DNA of 64,000 nucleotides from Amblyomma americanum (GCF_052857255.1 NC_135505.1:64103649-64167648); one strand, 5' to 3'; counted from the first letter of the stretch, positions 47,812 to 60,320 are shown. Notes: generated from the letters alone by a model not told the origin. Program-made: numbers and translations.

Positions 47812-49050
47812 ATGCCTGAGACCGTCACCCAAACCGCTTCACCGCTTCCGTCAGCTGCCTTCTGTTCCGGCGCTGCGCGGCAGCGTAACCCGACCATCTT
47901 CAGCGGCACAGCTAGATGACACGAATGTGGAGGATTGGTTGGCCTCCTATGAACGCGTAAGCGCATACAACAAGTGGGACGATAGTGTCAAGCTCACCAA
48001 CGTTATCTTTTATCTGAGCGACGTAGCCAATCTCTGGTTTAGAAACCACAAGCCTAACATCTCAAGCTGGGCAGCTCTAAAAACCAGTCTGACAGAAGTC
48101 TTTGGCCGTCCCGGAGTGCGAAAGCTTCGCGCCGAGCAACGCTTGCGAAGTCGGGCCCAGCAAGCCGGTGAAAACTTCACCAGTTATATAGAAGATGTCG
48201 TCGACCTCTGCAAGCGTGTCAACCCTTCTATGAGCGAGGCCGACAAGATCAGACACATTATGAAAGGCATTGAGGATGATGCCTTCCAGATGCTCGTCGC
48301 CAAAGATCCCCAGACTGTCTCCGGTGTCATCTGCTACTGCCAAAGCTTCGATGAACTACGCAAACAGCGCCTTTCTACCCGGCGTGCAGGCTTTCAGGAT
48401 GCCGCACTTTGCAGCTTGGCTCTCCCAGAGGCGGTGCTCTAGACAAACAGTCGCTATTCCAGAGCATCCAGCAGTTTGTACGTGATGAAGTCGCACGCCA
48501 GCTATTTTTGTCTGCCTGCCCGCCTGCGCCTGCGCCGTCGCTCAATCCCAACCTAAAGCGTGTTATCGAGGAGCAGGTCGCTGAAGTTCTGCCACCTCCT
48601 TCTCAGCCACCCCTGATCGCGGCTCCTCTGACGTACGCCGATGCCGGGGTGCGGTCGCGGCCCTCACCTGCTGCCCCTGTCTACGGGCCACCTACCCGGC
48701 AGTTAGAACACCAGCGACCTGCAACCCCACCTTACCGTCCGGTTGCTCGCCCCCGATCACAGCCGCAGCCACTCAACCCCTGGCGCACACAAGACAACCG
48801 CCCTATTTGCTACGCCTGTGGCGTCTCTGGTCACGTGGCTCGTTTGTGTCGCAGTCGTGACCACCGTCCCTACGATTATAGGCATGAGCCGACGTACGAC
48901 CTTCCGCCGTCGTCCTCGCCTGCGTCACACTTGCCGCTTCCGGATTCTTCTCCTAGTTACCATCCCCGCTCCCACCGCTCGCCGTCTCCTGGCCGTCGTT
49001 CCCGTTCTTCAATGCTCCGTCGCCAACCCGCCGTCCACGCGGAAAACTAA
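47812..49050 (+). pseudogene. Gypsy-1 gag, broken by two frameshifts
   Basis: I chose the ATG at 47812 (MPETVTQTASPLP) because the next conserved block, NPTIFSGTA then DDTNVEDWLASYERV, follows directly across a frameshift near 47910. The capsid continues with YLSDVANLWFRNH, a SLTEVFGRPGVRKLRAEQRL segment, GENFTSYIEDVVDLCKRV and MSEADKIRHIMKGI. A second shift near 48430 leads to VRDEVARQLF, a Pro-rich spacer and one CCHC knuckle (CYACGVSGHVARLC) at about 48810. Gag forms the virus-like particle and the knuckle binds the RNA. The domain order and spacing are normal for the family. Confidence 0.85.
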
Positions 49051-49119
49051 CCACCGCAGTTCCGGAGGCAAGAACTGCGTCATTAGCGGCTCACTCAATA
49101 CCTGTTTCTGCGCCTGCCA

Positions 49120-49440
49120 ATACTATTACCGTTTTCCTTGAAGGAGTTGCTGTCCAAGCATTTGTTGACACTGGCGCAGCCGTTTCGGTTCTCAGTCATA
49201 CCCTTTGTCGCAGACTCAAAAAAGTGACGACGCCTCTTCCTGCCGTTTCTCCGCACGGCCAGCGCTCAGGAAATTCGACCGTTAGCCGCCTGCACCGCCC
49301 GCCTGCTCATCGGGAACGTTCCCTACACAATCAAGTTTATCGTCCTCGCCTGCTTCTCTCACGACGTTATCCTTGGTTGGGACTTCCTCTCCTGACATCA
49401 CGCCGTTATTGACGGCGCCCGTGCTCAGCTTGACTTGTCG
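49120..49440 (+). pseudogene. Gypsy-1 aspartic protease, frameshifted
   Basis: FVDTGAAVSVLS (active-site DTGA) is at about 49157-49195. The C-terminal flap-and-strand text YTIKFIVLACFSHDVILGWD is in another frame at 49323-49385, followed by a TGA. The enzyme would mature Gag-Pol. At least one frameshift near 49230-49320 breaks it. Confidence 0.8.
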
Positions 49441-49458
49441 CCCTAAAGTGACGCCCCC

Positions 49459-51250
49459 TTGGACGTAACCGGTGCTGCTGCTGCTACTGTGGTCGTCTCA
49501 GAGGACACAGACGTTCCACCTTTCTCTTCAGTTCTGGTGCCTCTTTCTTGTGCTGCGCTCTCAGATGCAGCTTTGACTTATACCCTCTCTTTACGATGCG
49601 CTGACCAGAAGTCTGTTTTGCTGCCTCATTCTGTGCTGACAATTGTTCGTGGCTCCAGCGCTATTTATGTGGCCAAGCCGTTCTCCTGCCCTACCACTTT
49701 ACTCCGTGGCCAATCGCTTGGTAGCGTTGCCGTTCTCGATCCCGCCTCTGCATACTCCCTCGTCGATAGCGTGGCCGGCCTTCACGTCAGCGCCATTACG
49801 CCTGTTCCCATCACGAGACAGTCGTCTGTACATATTTTTCGCCGTTCCGTCGACGCCGCCCTGACGTCTACCAAACGAGACCAGCTTGTAGCCGTTCTGC
49901 AGCGTTTTCATGCTTCGTTTGACTACCAGCAACCTTCCTTGGGCCGCACCACCACCGTTACCCACTGTATTGACACTGGAACCCATGCCCCTTTGCGCCA
50001 ACGTCCGTACCGCGTGTCAGCCGCTGAGCGCAGTATCATTGACGCCCAGGTAACCGACATGTTCCAGCGTCACGTGATACAACCGTCGCACAGCCCGTGG
50101 GCATCGTCAGTGGTTCTGGTCAAGAAAAAAGACGGTTCCATCCGTTTCTGCGTGGACTACCGTCGTATGAATAAGATTACACGCAAGGACGTTTACCCTC
50201 TCCCCAGTATCGACGATGCTTTTGACTGCCTGCAGGGTTCTGAGTTCTTTTTTTCATTAGACTTGCGCTCCGGTTACTTGCAGGTGCCGATGGCGGAGGC
50301 CGATCGCCCAAAAACTGCATTCGTCACACCCGACGGGCTCTATGAATTTAACGTCATGCCCTTCGGCCTCTGCAATGCACCCGCCACATTAGAGTGCATG
50401 ATGGACAACATACTCGGAGGGCTCAAATGGCACACATCCCTTTGTTATCTAGACGACGTTGTAATCTTTTCCCCGGACTTTCCGTCTCACCTCCAGCGCC
50501 TCGAGACTGTTCTTCGCTGCCTGGCCGACGCTGGCCTCCAACTTAATTTGAAAAAGTGCCGCTTCGGAGTTCGGCAGCTCACCATTCTCGGACATGTGTC
50601 GAAGGATGGCGTTCTCCCAGATCCGGCCAAGTTGCGAGCTGTGGCCGAATTTCTACACCCCACTTCTGTAAAAGACCTCCGCAGCTTCGTCGGCCTCTGC
50701 TTTTACTTCCGCCGCTTTGTCCCCAATTTTGCCACTATCGTCGACCGCCTGAACTAGCTCCTTTCCAGCCACGGCCTTTCGGCCTGGTCGCCAGCCTGTG
50801 ATGAAGCGTTTACGACACTCCGTCGCCTCCTCACCACTTTACCAATTCTGCGTCACTTCGACCCTCGTTCTCCGACGGAGCTCCAAACCGATGCCAGCGG
50901 CGTCGGCCTCGGTGCAGTATTCGCTCAACGCAAGCGTGGCTTTGACGAATACGTTGTCGCGTACGCTAGCCTACACTCACAAAAGCTGAAGCCAACTATT
51001 CTGTCACCGAGAAGGAGTGTTTAGCCATCCTTTGGGCGATCGTCAAATTTCGTCCCTACCTGTACGGGCGCCCTTTTGACGTTCTCACCGATCACCACGC
51101 CCTCTGCTGGCTGTCCCCTTTGAAAGATCCCTCTGGTCGACTGGCGCGATGGGCTCTGCGACTTCAAGAGTACGACATTCGCGTTATCTATCGTTCTGGA
51201 CGCAAACATGCCGATGCTAACGGCCTCTCACGTTCCCTGTACCATCTGAG
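49459..51250 (+). pseudogene. Gypsy-1 reverse transcriptase and RNase H
   Basis: RT is open to 50757. It shows SPWASSVVLVKKKDGSIRFC, the box A strand FFFSLDLRSGYLQVPM, FNVMPFGLCNAPATLECMM and the catalytic CYLDDVVIFS near 50445. ILGHVSKDG and the LRSFVGLCFYFRRFVPNFA tether follow. A single TAG at 50755-50757 (probably from CAG) separates it from [16 protein letters not shown], the RNase H start, in the same frame. A frameshift near 50970 leads to [20 protein letters not shown] and [20 protein letters not shown]. The catalytic residues are all present, so decay is by stop and shifts only. Confidence 0.9.
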
Positions 51251-51280
51251 GCAGCGCCTTGTATATCCGCCCTGCCTTCT

Positions 51281-52589
51281 TTGAAGTTTGAGTTCGCTGA
51301 TATGGCTTCCGAGCAACGCAAAGACCCGTGGATCACTTGCCTTTTTGATCTCCTATCTCGCCAATTGTCTCGACCTCCTTCCCGTGCTCTCCGTCGTCAG
51401 TCCCACCATTTCGCCATCCGAGACGAGCTCCTTTACCGCCAAAACTATCTCCCGGATGGTCGCAAGTGGCTTCTCGTCATTCTGACACATCTGCGCTCCT
51501 TCATTTGCTCTTCCTACCACGATGATCCCCAGTGTGCCCATGCCGGATTCTTGAAGACTTTCATCCGTCTACGACAGCAGTACTACTGGCGTGGGATGTC
51601 CCGTTACGTCCGCCAGTTCGTTCACTCATTCACCGCATGCCAGCGACGAAAACATCCACGTCGCCGACCCGCCGCTCCTATGCAGCCGCTGCCTTGCCCA
51701 GTACAGCCCTTCGAGCGTGTAGGCATCGACCTCTACGGCCCTCTTCCCAGCATGTCAACCGGCAACCGCTGGATCATCGTTGCCATCGACCACCTTACAC
51801 GTGACGCTGAAACATCGCCTTTACCATCCGCTACAGCCCACGACATTGCATCCTTTATTCTCCATCCCATCATTTCTTCGCCATGGTGCGCCCAAAGAGC
51901 TGCTCAGCGATAGAGGTCCGGCCTTCCTCTCAGAGGTTGTAGAAGCTCTCCTTCAGGAATGCAACGTTGTTCACCGCACCAGCTCCGCCTACCATCCCCA
52001 GACAAATGGCATGGTTGAGCGTTTTAATCGCACCCTCGGCGACATGCTGGCCATGTATGTTGCTTCCGACCATTGTAGCTAGGACCGCAATCTCCCTTTC
52101 CCTTTTGTCACATACGCTTATAAGTCCGCTGCTCAAGCCACCCCCGGATTCTCTCCGTACTTTCTCCTGTACGGCCGTGAGCCTTCTTGCACAATGGACA
52201 CCAATCTACCTTACCGCCCTGATGCTTCCGAATTTACAACTCTTTCTCAAGCCGCAACTTATGCCGAAGAATGCCGACAGCTTGACCGGTCCTTCACTTC
52301 TCACGCCCAGCAGCAGCAGAAAAGCACCCGTGATTCCTCTGCACTTCCTCCTGCTTACCTTCCTGACTCTTTGGTCTGGCTCTGGGTACCCTCCTCAGGT
52401 CCCGGCCTTTCCTCCAAACTTGTTAGCAAGTACCAGAGACCCTACCGTATTCTTCAGCAGACATCCCCCGTCAATTACCTCATCGAACCCCTTACGCCAT
52501 CCCCTGATCATCGCCGCCGAGGCCGCGAAATTTTCCACACAACCCGCCTCGAACCTTACTACGACCCCGCCGTCGTCACATCGCCTTAG
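51281..52589 (+). pseudogene. Gypsy-1 integrase
   Basis: The zinc-binding domain has HDDPQCAH, but the HSFTACQRRK half lacks the first Cys (Phe in its place). Core strand 1 has GIDLYGPLPSM (first Asp). After a frameshift near 51880 the frame reads LRHGAPKELLSDRGPAFLSE (second Asp) and HPQTNGMVERFNRTL (catalytic Glu). A TAG at 52080-52082 follows (probably from TGG). The frame then stays open to 52589 with YFLLYGREP and a C-terminal domain with SKYQRPYRILQQTSPVNYLI. There is no chromodomain and no envelope-like frame. Confidence 0.9.
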
Positions 52590-52615
52590 GCCGCCAGGAT
52601 GGCGCCCTTTCGCCC

Positions 52616-52623
52616 GGGGGGAA
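52616..52623 (+). other. Gypsy-1 polypurine tract
   Basis: GGGGGGAA followed by T sits directly before the 3' LTR (TGTAAG at 52625). This is the expected plus-strand priming site. Confidence 0.75.
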
Positions 52624-52624
52624 T

Positions 52625-52905
52625 TGTAAGACTGGACACGGGCTTTAGAATCTTCAGAGGCTGGCGCTCAATGAAGAAGACGACGAGAAGCGCCGAACAC
52701 TGCGAAGCTCGAGCGCCGAACACTCCGAAGCTCGAGCGCCGAGTGCTGGGTTGATCGTGCGTGCTCTGGACTGAATGCGGTCTCTGATCTGTGCCTGGAC
52801 GGTTCCGCTTGTTGTTCGTGACGCTGTGCTTATTAATGTGCTGTGCTCTTATTACTGTGGTGTGCTGTGTGTGCTGTATTAGTAGTGTGCTGTGTTCTTA
52901 TTACA
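52625..52905 (+). repeat. Gypsy-1 3' LTR
   Basis: Same length as the 5' LTR and about 93 percent identical by eye. Most differences cluster in a short patch around GTGCTGGGTTGATCGTGCG near the centre. It ends TTACA and is followed by the ATAT duplication. Confidence 0.9.
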
Positions 52906-53100
52906 ATATCTATTATGTTTGGCTTTGCCCACCACATTGCGGTACAGCTTTTCTATACCGCAATTCCAGCGAAAATAGAAATAAGATACAACTGTACTGA
53001 GCTTCTCGCAGCATGAATGAACAAATTCCACACCCATATCGCCAACTGGCTTAGATTTGATAATGGAATTTCGTAGGAGCATTTTTTCTGCTCGAGCCAA
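52906..53100 (-). pseudogene. Unidentified minus reading frame, part 1 (interrupted by Gypsy-1)
   Basis: The minus frame reads KPVGDMGVEFVHSCCEK, VVSYFYFRWNCGIEKLYRNV and VGKAKHNRY up to the insertion point. Its continuation is the frame at 47218-47462. The combined minus ORF predates Gypsy-1. The family was not recognised. Confidence 0.35.
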
Positions 53101-53264
53101 TTACTTGAAACCTCACTGAGCTGAAATCAGACCACACTCCGGGAAGCAAGGCTTGGAACTTGGGAATTCAACTGCCTTCCCAGCTATAATTTTTCATGTT
53201 TCACTCTACACTCTAATAATCTCACAGACTCGGGACAGATAATGAAAATATTTACTGCGGTACC

Positions 53265-54690
53265 ATGGTTCCCATTCGACCAGCAGCCACCCACAGGGCC
53301 TGGCCAGTGCTTCCTTTTTCGCGTACTATAAAGGATGTTTCACTAAGTATTTACCCAGTTTCTAAAGTATGCGGTAGGATGGCTCGACTGGATACAGGCA
53401 AGCTATCACGGAAGGCAAGAGATATGATTCAAAAACTCCAAATCATGAAAGAGTCTAACCGTACTGACAGAAAAGAACTAGGGAAGCTGTAAAAAGTTTT
53501 GAACCAACGAAAATTAACCGACATACAAAGGAAATATTTAATGGAGAGAAGTGAACGCTGTCTCAAGAACTGAGGTAGCCTAACAGCGGTGAAGAGGTAA
53601 GCATAGGCAAAAATCAGATCTGTGTGTAAAGGGCAATATATTTAATGGAGAGAAGTGAACGCTGTCTCAAGAACTGAGGTAGCCTAACAGCGGTGAAGAG
53701 GTAAGCATAGGCAAAAATCAGATCTGTGTGTAAAGGGCAATATCATTTTCAATATGGACAACATAGCTGACTTAGCCGAAAAGTTCTAACCAAATCTATT
53801 GTAGCCAATGTAGTCAGAACTTTAGTGGGAGAGGCAGCAGCACACAGCAATGGTACATCCTATCAGTAACGAATGAGGAAGCAAAAAAGTATTAAAAGCA
53901 TTGCAAAGTGGGAAAACAGATGGGGGGGATCTGTTGAAGGACGGAAGGAAAATACTGCTAGAAAAACTAGCTGTCCTATATGCGCAATAGCTCATGACCT
54001 CAAAGGTTCCAGAAGTTTGGAAGACCGCAACATTATATTAACTCTTAACAAAGGAGACGTCCATGACCTGAAAAAGTACAGACGGATCAGCTTACTGTCC
54101 GTTGCCTACCTCGTATTTACAAAGGTAATCTATCTTAGACTTAAACCAGCCAAATGATCCGAGCAGGCTTTCGTAAAAGTATGAGTCAGATGACACAGAA
54201 ATGAGCAGATTACGAAGAAGTATTTGTCCTAGTCGAAACCTCAGCAGTCATACTGGCATTGCCTAATCATGGTATAGAAGGGCGTCATGTAAAGATACTA
54301 GGATACACCTATAACTGCTGCACAGCTATCACTGCGCTACATAAAGCAAGGGTTAAAACCTGTATAAGGAAGGGTGTCAGGATGGGAGACACGATCTCGC
54401 CATTGCTATTCACAGCCTGTTTACGGGAGTGATTCAAAGGGGTGTTTTGGGAACGGTTAAAAATAATAGTTAATGAAAAATACCTTAATATTCTGCGATT
54501 TCCTGATGACATTAATGAACTGCAAAGCATGGTAAATGAATTAGCGTGGCAGAGCAGAACTGTGGGTCTGAAATTAAATGCAGTGGCAGTGCTAGGTTTC
54601 AACTTCAGGGACCTTCACCGCCACATTGTTCGCTTTAACGCAGTGCTATGGTTACAGCTGTCCATTGGGTTTGGGGCGAATTGAAATTGC
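53265..54690 (+). pseudogene. RTE-like LINE reverse transcriptase, decayed
   Basis: At 54.05-54.15 kb RT text reads VHDLKKYRRISLLSVAYLVF then TKVIYLRLKP (RPISLLSVAYKVFTKV pattern). At 54.35-54.43 kb comes RKGVRMGDTISPLLFTACL (RGVRQGDTISPKLFTACL pattern). At 54.49 kb comes LNILRFPDDINELQSMVNEL, where the YADD/FADD box is FPDD. This combination is typical of RTE-clade LINEs. Most of the intervening palm is unreadable. The segment contains the 104-bp tandem duplication at 53.53 kb. Confidence 0.7.
53534..53741. repeat. Perfect 104-bp tandem duplication
   Basis: Copy 1 is 53534-53637 and copy 2 is 53638-53741; I found no mismatch in a base-by-base reading. The unit begins ATATTTAATGGAGAGAAG and ends AAAGGGCAAT. 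Because the surrounding LINE is old and the copies are identical, the duplication is recent or an assembly error. Confidence 0.95.
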
Positions 54691-57600
54691 CCAATAGGTG
54701 CTTTGATGGCAGCAGCGCACTCGTTCGAAATAAACGAGCGCCCGTTACATCTTCAGCCTTTTATTGCGGCTGAACTGTATTGAACAAAACAGCTCGATGA
54801 CGCGTCTATCGCCTTTTTATGCAGTCAATTTACACCATCAATAATATTATCGCCTTTTTCCTTCAATTTCTACGTCATGGGAGACTTAAAAGCAGAAAAA
54901 AGCAGTTCGTGTAGCTAATCTTATCACTTAGATGGCCACTATTCAACTGTCGTAACACTTTAATCGAAATTTAATTATTGCCTCTAATAAAGAGCTCGTC
55001 GGTATTTTCCTCTCGAAGAGAAATAAAACGCGTATTTTCAAGTTTTGTGGAGCCTCCTAATATGGTTACCTTAGGAAAACTTTCTCTTGAATCGATATAT
55101 TCACGTATACACGGGTTAATTAAATGGATTTAATGTCTGAATATGTAAAATTTATTTCTGTAGAATAATGAGTTGTTAATTATAGACGGGTTCTCACACA
55201 CTCCATATAGCTTTTTGCGATTGCGTGCTTTCTGTTTGTTCCGTTTTGTGCCTTTTACGGAAGGCTTCAAAATTTGAAACAAAAAATCTACATGTTGCCG
55301 CTCTCTTGTACGACCCTTTTGTGACGCAATGCCATAGCGCAGGCTCAACCGTAGTTTTAGCGAACGAGGCCTCCGCAATCACCGTGTCGAAATGAGTGGC
55401 CGAAGCCACTCTGAACATCACCCTGGAAGGCAGTCAGCTGCACGGTTGGGAACATCGATAGCGCGTGCCAATACTCCTGATAACTTCTCAGCGGGGCAGC
55501 GAAAACCGAATTGGATGAAGAATCTTTTCGATCCTAACACAAACTAAAACTAAACAAAACGGGAAACAAAGAAAAGAAGTTCAGCCATATATTTCAAGGT
55601 AGCCGACATCTTTTTCGGTATCGCCGTGCAGCGAATCGAAGTGCGTGGCCACCATCCAGTTAGATGGGGTGAGAGCAGGAATTGTTTTTTGATACCACCG
55701 CTGCCATTGGTACAGTACTGAAAAGCAAGAGCGCGATCAGACGTTTTTAGGCGGGAAAGCTTTACAGGGCCCCTCCAGCGCAATACCCGGCGTTCGTCCC
55801 GGCGGCGGCGTTGTGACGAGGATCCCACGTCACGCCTGGAAGTCTGGAATAAAAATAATTGGCAAGAGAACTTGCAATAAGAATGAAAAGCAGCCGCACG
55901 TCTCCAGCAGCTGAGCTTTATTTGGTAATTGATTTTAATAAAGCACAATTTCCAGAAGCTTCGCAGAACAGCCAAGAACGCAACCGATTTGGCAGCGTAG
56001 GCACGATCTCTTGGCTGTTCTACAAGGGACGGGGGGGGGGGGGGGGTTGGCCTAATTTAAGAACTCTAAATATTATAATTAATGGAGTGAACTGAACACG
56101 TGCTTAATACTGAGATCATAATTAGAGGAACATGATTCACAATTAGATTGTAAGAGCTCGGAAACAAGACTATACACTGTTAATCAACTAAGAAGAGCAA
56201 ATTATGAACTAAGAAGAAGGGTAGGTTAACTAAGAAGAGTAAATCTGTGTAAAGCAAAACCGCTGAACGAAGCCGGTAACGCTATCGCGTCATGCATTTA
56301 AATACGGAGCTTAAGTGCCCCCCCTCATTGTTTTTGTTCGATTTCACCCCCTTTCTTCCCATGCTAGCAAAACCGACCATTTTTAGAAAGATAATAAAAA
56401 GTTAGAAAGGTTTCGATCAGCTGTTTCCGACCCGCTTTGCAGTTTAATGACATGGGCTTACTCGATTATGAATAAGAAAAAATGTTATTTAATCTAAGGT
56501 TACAGACTAATTTCTAGCAATTGAAAATAATCTCAAATGTGCTTTTTCAGTGCACACTTCTTTGGCAAGTGCTGCCTCCAGTTACGAAACCCTTGAGTTA
56601 CGCCGGATCCTACGAATATGTTCCCGTACAATAATATAAAACTCTTACTTCACTTCAAAAGGGTTTCTAAGGTATGTCGTGCCGATGTTCCGAAGACAAT
56701 ACATGTGTGACTAGAGATAAGGATGTGGTGAGCTCCAGAGTAATACAAAGCACCTGCGGATATTTACATGCAAAAACAACACTCAGACGGTTTTACATTC
56801 CGTCTGCATGAAGATGCGGCCGCCGCGGGTGAGATTCAACCCCGACTCTTTGAACTCAGCAAGTGACCGCCAATCTTCTGAGCTATTTCGGCGAGTTGTT
56901 ATTGCGCTCTCGGAATGTTGAGATTATTCGAGGCCTTGCATACGTGATAAGGCGTCATTGTAAACGGCAGTTTAGGATGTATATTTGCTGTGTTCTCTTT
57001 CTTTTACCGAAAGGCACCGCTTCTATGACGCCGCAAGCAAGGTTGTCCAGCTTTAAGACACAACAGAAGAACCGAAGAAGTGCTTTAGGTTTGGACTTGG
57101 TAAAGAGTTTTTGTAAAATAAAATTTCTTAACAAATTCTATATTCTGTGGACTATGATGTTAAGAGACCCACTCATTTTAAATGCTTTCCACTATCAATT
57201 TAGACCGTCAAGTGAAAATCTTCTAAACAAATTTAAGGCCTTTCACCGCACTACGAAAGCCTCACAACATTCAGCTTTGAGCTGTGTCACCGGAACATAG
57301 AGTGTGGCCGCAAAGAACACAATGGTCAATCAATTGTACCGTTTTATTAGGGTTTGCTTCAAATAAGTGAGAGTCCTCCTTGCGACGCTAGCCTCAGGAC
57401 ACTCCAGTGAAAGAGGGCTTATCTTTACCTGCAAAAAAGAATACATAGGAAAACCTAGATCACGTGAAAGACAGAACACGTTTAACAGAACGAATGCGAA
57501 ATCTATCCTTATTGTGCTGAGCACGCCAGTTTAAAGCAAAGAACCGAGTATGAGATGAAGATAAGAAATAAACCAGAGTGAACCAAAAAATATGAAGTGA

Positions 57601-58599
57601 AACTGTCTGCTGCTATTTGAAAGTGTCTGGCAAACAAAACACCGATTAGATGGTTTCATTCTTGTTTCGGCGCAATACTGCAGCTGTTTTTCTCAAGGTG
57701 GTTTTTTGTGGCGCAACAGTTTTCTTTAAGCTCTATTTTTATTTTCTTCCTCTGAGTTGAGATCCTCGTCACCTGCTCTCCATTTCTCTTTTTAGTTATT
57801 AACTGGCTGTTCTCTACTCTCATGTTCAGCACGTTCATGCATTACTGCGTCATTTGATAAGCAATGAACACTGAGCAATATGCGCGTGTACTGACTAAGA
57901 TGGCACAAACGGCATTTGTCTGAATTCACCGCCGTGGAATGAAACACCGCAAGCTCTCCACGCAGCTCAGAGTCGCGCATTCGACGGTTTCGAAACGTTT
58001 AAAGCGATATACACTCAGTGGAGGTTTCGTTATTCGATCTGCACCCGCACAACTCAGATCAGCCTACCAAGTAGTTTACAACGAGCTTGTTCCCGAAAGT
58101 TAAAATTATCCAGAAATGATTACTATCGACATTTTGAAAACATCTGATCTTTTTATGTGGCTCTAGGAGTGCTTGGAAGAGTGTGAGATGCCGGCTGAGA
58201 TCGTCTGAACAAAACGCCAGGAGGCAAGCTCTAATGATCTTCAGACAGCTTGGGTTTAAACGCATGCATCGAGGAATTCAAGACATATTCCAGGCCGCGG
58301 TAGTCTGTCGATGTCGCACGTTACGTGAAAACTTGCCGCGACTGTCGCCGTCGAATGATGCTACCGACGACAACGGCCCTATGGTTGCTGACAACGTGTT
58401 TTGTGAAGGTTGCGATGAAGCTTCTTGGCCTTTCACCGATCACCTCATCACTATTCTGACCGAACAACTTTGCCGAAATATACAGCAGAATTAGACGCAA
58501 AAATTTCCGGCGAAGGCATCCTCGTGCTACAGGGAGCCTCCGAGGTGATCAACACAGAAATAGGAACGGACATTACGACAGAGCTGACACATTAGACAC
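54691..58599. other. No secure gene (54.7-58.6 kb); SINE scrap, G homopolymer
   Basis: A G run of 16 lies at 56031-56046. At 56818-56895 the text CGGCCGCCGCGGGTGAGATTC...CAACTCGCCGAAAT-like inverse looks like a minus-oriented tRNA-derived head without body. Two frames are longer than their neighbours (56863-57300 plus, 145 codons, starting in the SINE scrap; 58183-58494 plus, 103 codons, with ADNVFCEGCDEASW). Neither has a family motif or good splice context. Confidence 0.35.
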
Positions 58600-58910
58600 T
58601 TTTAGTTGCTGCGTACGTAGCGACATTGCGTACGCAAGGCTCACTACGTTCCGTACGCTGTAAAGGACACCCCCGCCACACTTTTAGTTGGCCGTACCGC
58701 CGCAGTGCAGCCGCGTAGTATTTGTTGATGATGATGTTTGTCTGGTAGCTGCTTTCGAATGCTTTTAGCGCCATCTATTGCCACGAGCAAAAACTGCAAT
58801 GCGGATTCAATCCAAAGAAATATCCAAGCCAAGCCTCAGCCTTTCCGTTCTTGTAAGCTTCAGGAGCCGGAGCGAGTTTTCTTCTTCCTTGATTGCCTTT
58901 ATATTTTAAC

Positions 58911-60284
58911 ATGTCTCGAAGAAGTGTTCTTTCGAATGCTCATGTGATCTCTATGTTGTCATGGCAAGAGATCGACGACATCATCACCTGGCGAGCGGAG
59001 CAACGGCTATTTGGAGCTGCTACGCATCCGCACAACGGCGACGACTACGAGATGAGCAGCAACTGGGATGAATTTTCCAACTACCGCTCACGATATGGGC
59101 TGCTCGATATTGATAACTTCGAGCCTACACTTTTCAGACAGCAGTTCAGGTTTGCTAAGGAGGATTTTGGTGAACTGTGTAGCGGCCTTCGTATTCCGGA
59201 CGCAATCACGACTGCGCAAAACGTCAGCATTCCTGGCCGAGAAGCCTTGTGCATTACGCTGCGAAGGCTCGCTTATCCAAACAGATGGTGTGACTTAGAA
59301 GCGATGTTTGGAAGGCATTCGTCTGTAATGTCGAGCACTGCAACAATGGTCATAGACCACATCGTCGCCGCTTTTGGGCACCTTATCACCGACTGCAACA
59401 ACCATGACTGGTTATCGACTGCTGTCCTCCAATAGTTTGCAAATGTAAGTCACAATTGCAAGTTGCGCGCCTAACGCTGTCATTACACAGCAGGACCTAA
59501 ATGCTTGTCTCCTAATTTTTCGTTACAGGCTGTTGAAGCAAGAGGTGCAGCATTGCCTAACTGTTGGGCTTTTATTGATGGGACTGCCCGCCCTATATAT
59601 CGTCCCAAAAGGGATCAGAGGCTTTATTACTCGGGACACAAAAGAGTGCATTGCACAAAATATCAATCATTGATGTGCCCAAATGGGATCATATGTCAGC
59701 TGGATGGGCACTATTCAGGGAGCTATCATGATTCAAGTGAGCCCCTTATATCATTCTCCCTGATAGTTCGGTGTCTTGATTTCCTTCACTGTGTGCCACA
59801 AAGACTGGCAGCGAAATGTCAGAAACATACTAGTGTGATTTACCTTCCGTAAACTGGCTTTTTTTTTGCAGGAATACTCCGAGAGAGTGGTCTGTATGCC
59901 AAGTTGGAGAAGCTGGTGAAGGGGGAAGACTTGGTTATTTACGGGGACCCTGCATACCCACTTCGGCCACTTCTGATGAAGCCGTACGGTGGTTGTCATT
60001 TGACGCGTGGCCAGGAGGCTTTCAATTATGCAATGAGCGGAGTCCGCCAGGCGGTAGAATGGGAATTTGGCAAGGTTATTGGTGAATTTGCCTTCCTCGA
60101 CTACAAGAAGAACCAAAAACTTCTTTGGCAACAAGTGGCAAAAATGAACAAGGTGGCCACAATCTTAACAAACTGTCACACAACTATTTATGGCAGCCAA
60201 GTGTCCACGTATTTTAACTTAGACCCACCTATCTTGCGTGAGTACCTGCGCCCACTCCCTGTGCAATTATCTCAGCTGAGATAA
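58911..60284 (+). pseudogene. Harbinger DDE transposase (three exons, one nonsense codon)
   Basis: The start is the ATG at 58911 (MSRRSVLSNAHVISMLSWQE). Exon 1 is 58911-59444. Intron 1 (59445-59528, GTAAGT...ACAG) and intron 2 (59737-59871, GTGAGC...GCAG) splice in phases 0 and 1. The join of exons 2 and 3 recreates the conserved HDSRILRESGLY block, which supports the model. The total is 1155 nt, 384 residues. Catalytic residues are Asp in WAFIDGTARPI, Asp in VIYGDPAYPLRP and Glu in QAVEWEFGKV, as in DDE_Tnp_4/HARBI1-like proteins. The N-terminal part holds the helical DNA-binding region with LRRLAYPNRWCDLEAMFGR. The only defect seen is TAG at 59433-59435, which fits CAG to TAG. Without that stop the protein would be complete. 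Confidence 0.88.
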
Positions 60285-60320
60285 AGTCAAAAGAGCTACA
60301 ACTGGGGCTAGTTGGAAATG

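Larger units (their letters stand above)
47463..52905 (+). mobile_element. Gypsy-1: complete-structure Ty3/Gypsy LTR retrotransposon, defective
   Basis: The element is 5443 bp with two 281-bp LTRs beginning TGTAAGAC and ending TTACA, and a 4-bp target duplication ATAT (47459-47462 and 52906-52909). The order gag, protease, RT, RNase H, integrase is that of Ty3/Gypsy. By eye the LTRs differ at about 20 of 281 positions, about 93 percent identity, so the copy is not recent. At least five frameshifts and three in-frame stops disable the polyprotein. No envelope-like frame follows the integrase. Confidence 0.92.

Noticed and set aside
47463..52905. Endogenous virus with an envelope gene
   Set aside because: No frame between the integrase end (52589) and the 3' LTR could encode an envelope, so it is treated as a retrotransposon.
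53534..53741. CRISPR-like repeat array
   Set aside because: There are only two directly abutting copies with no spacers, in an animal genome.
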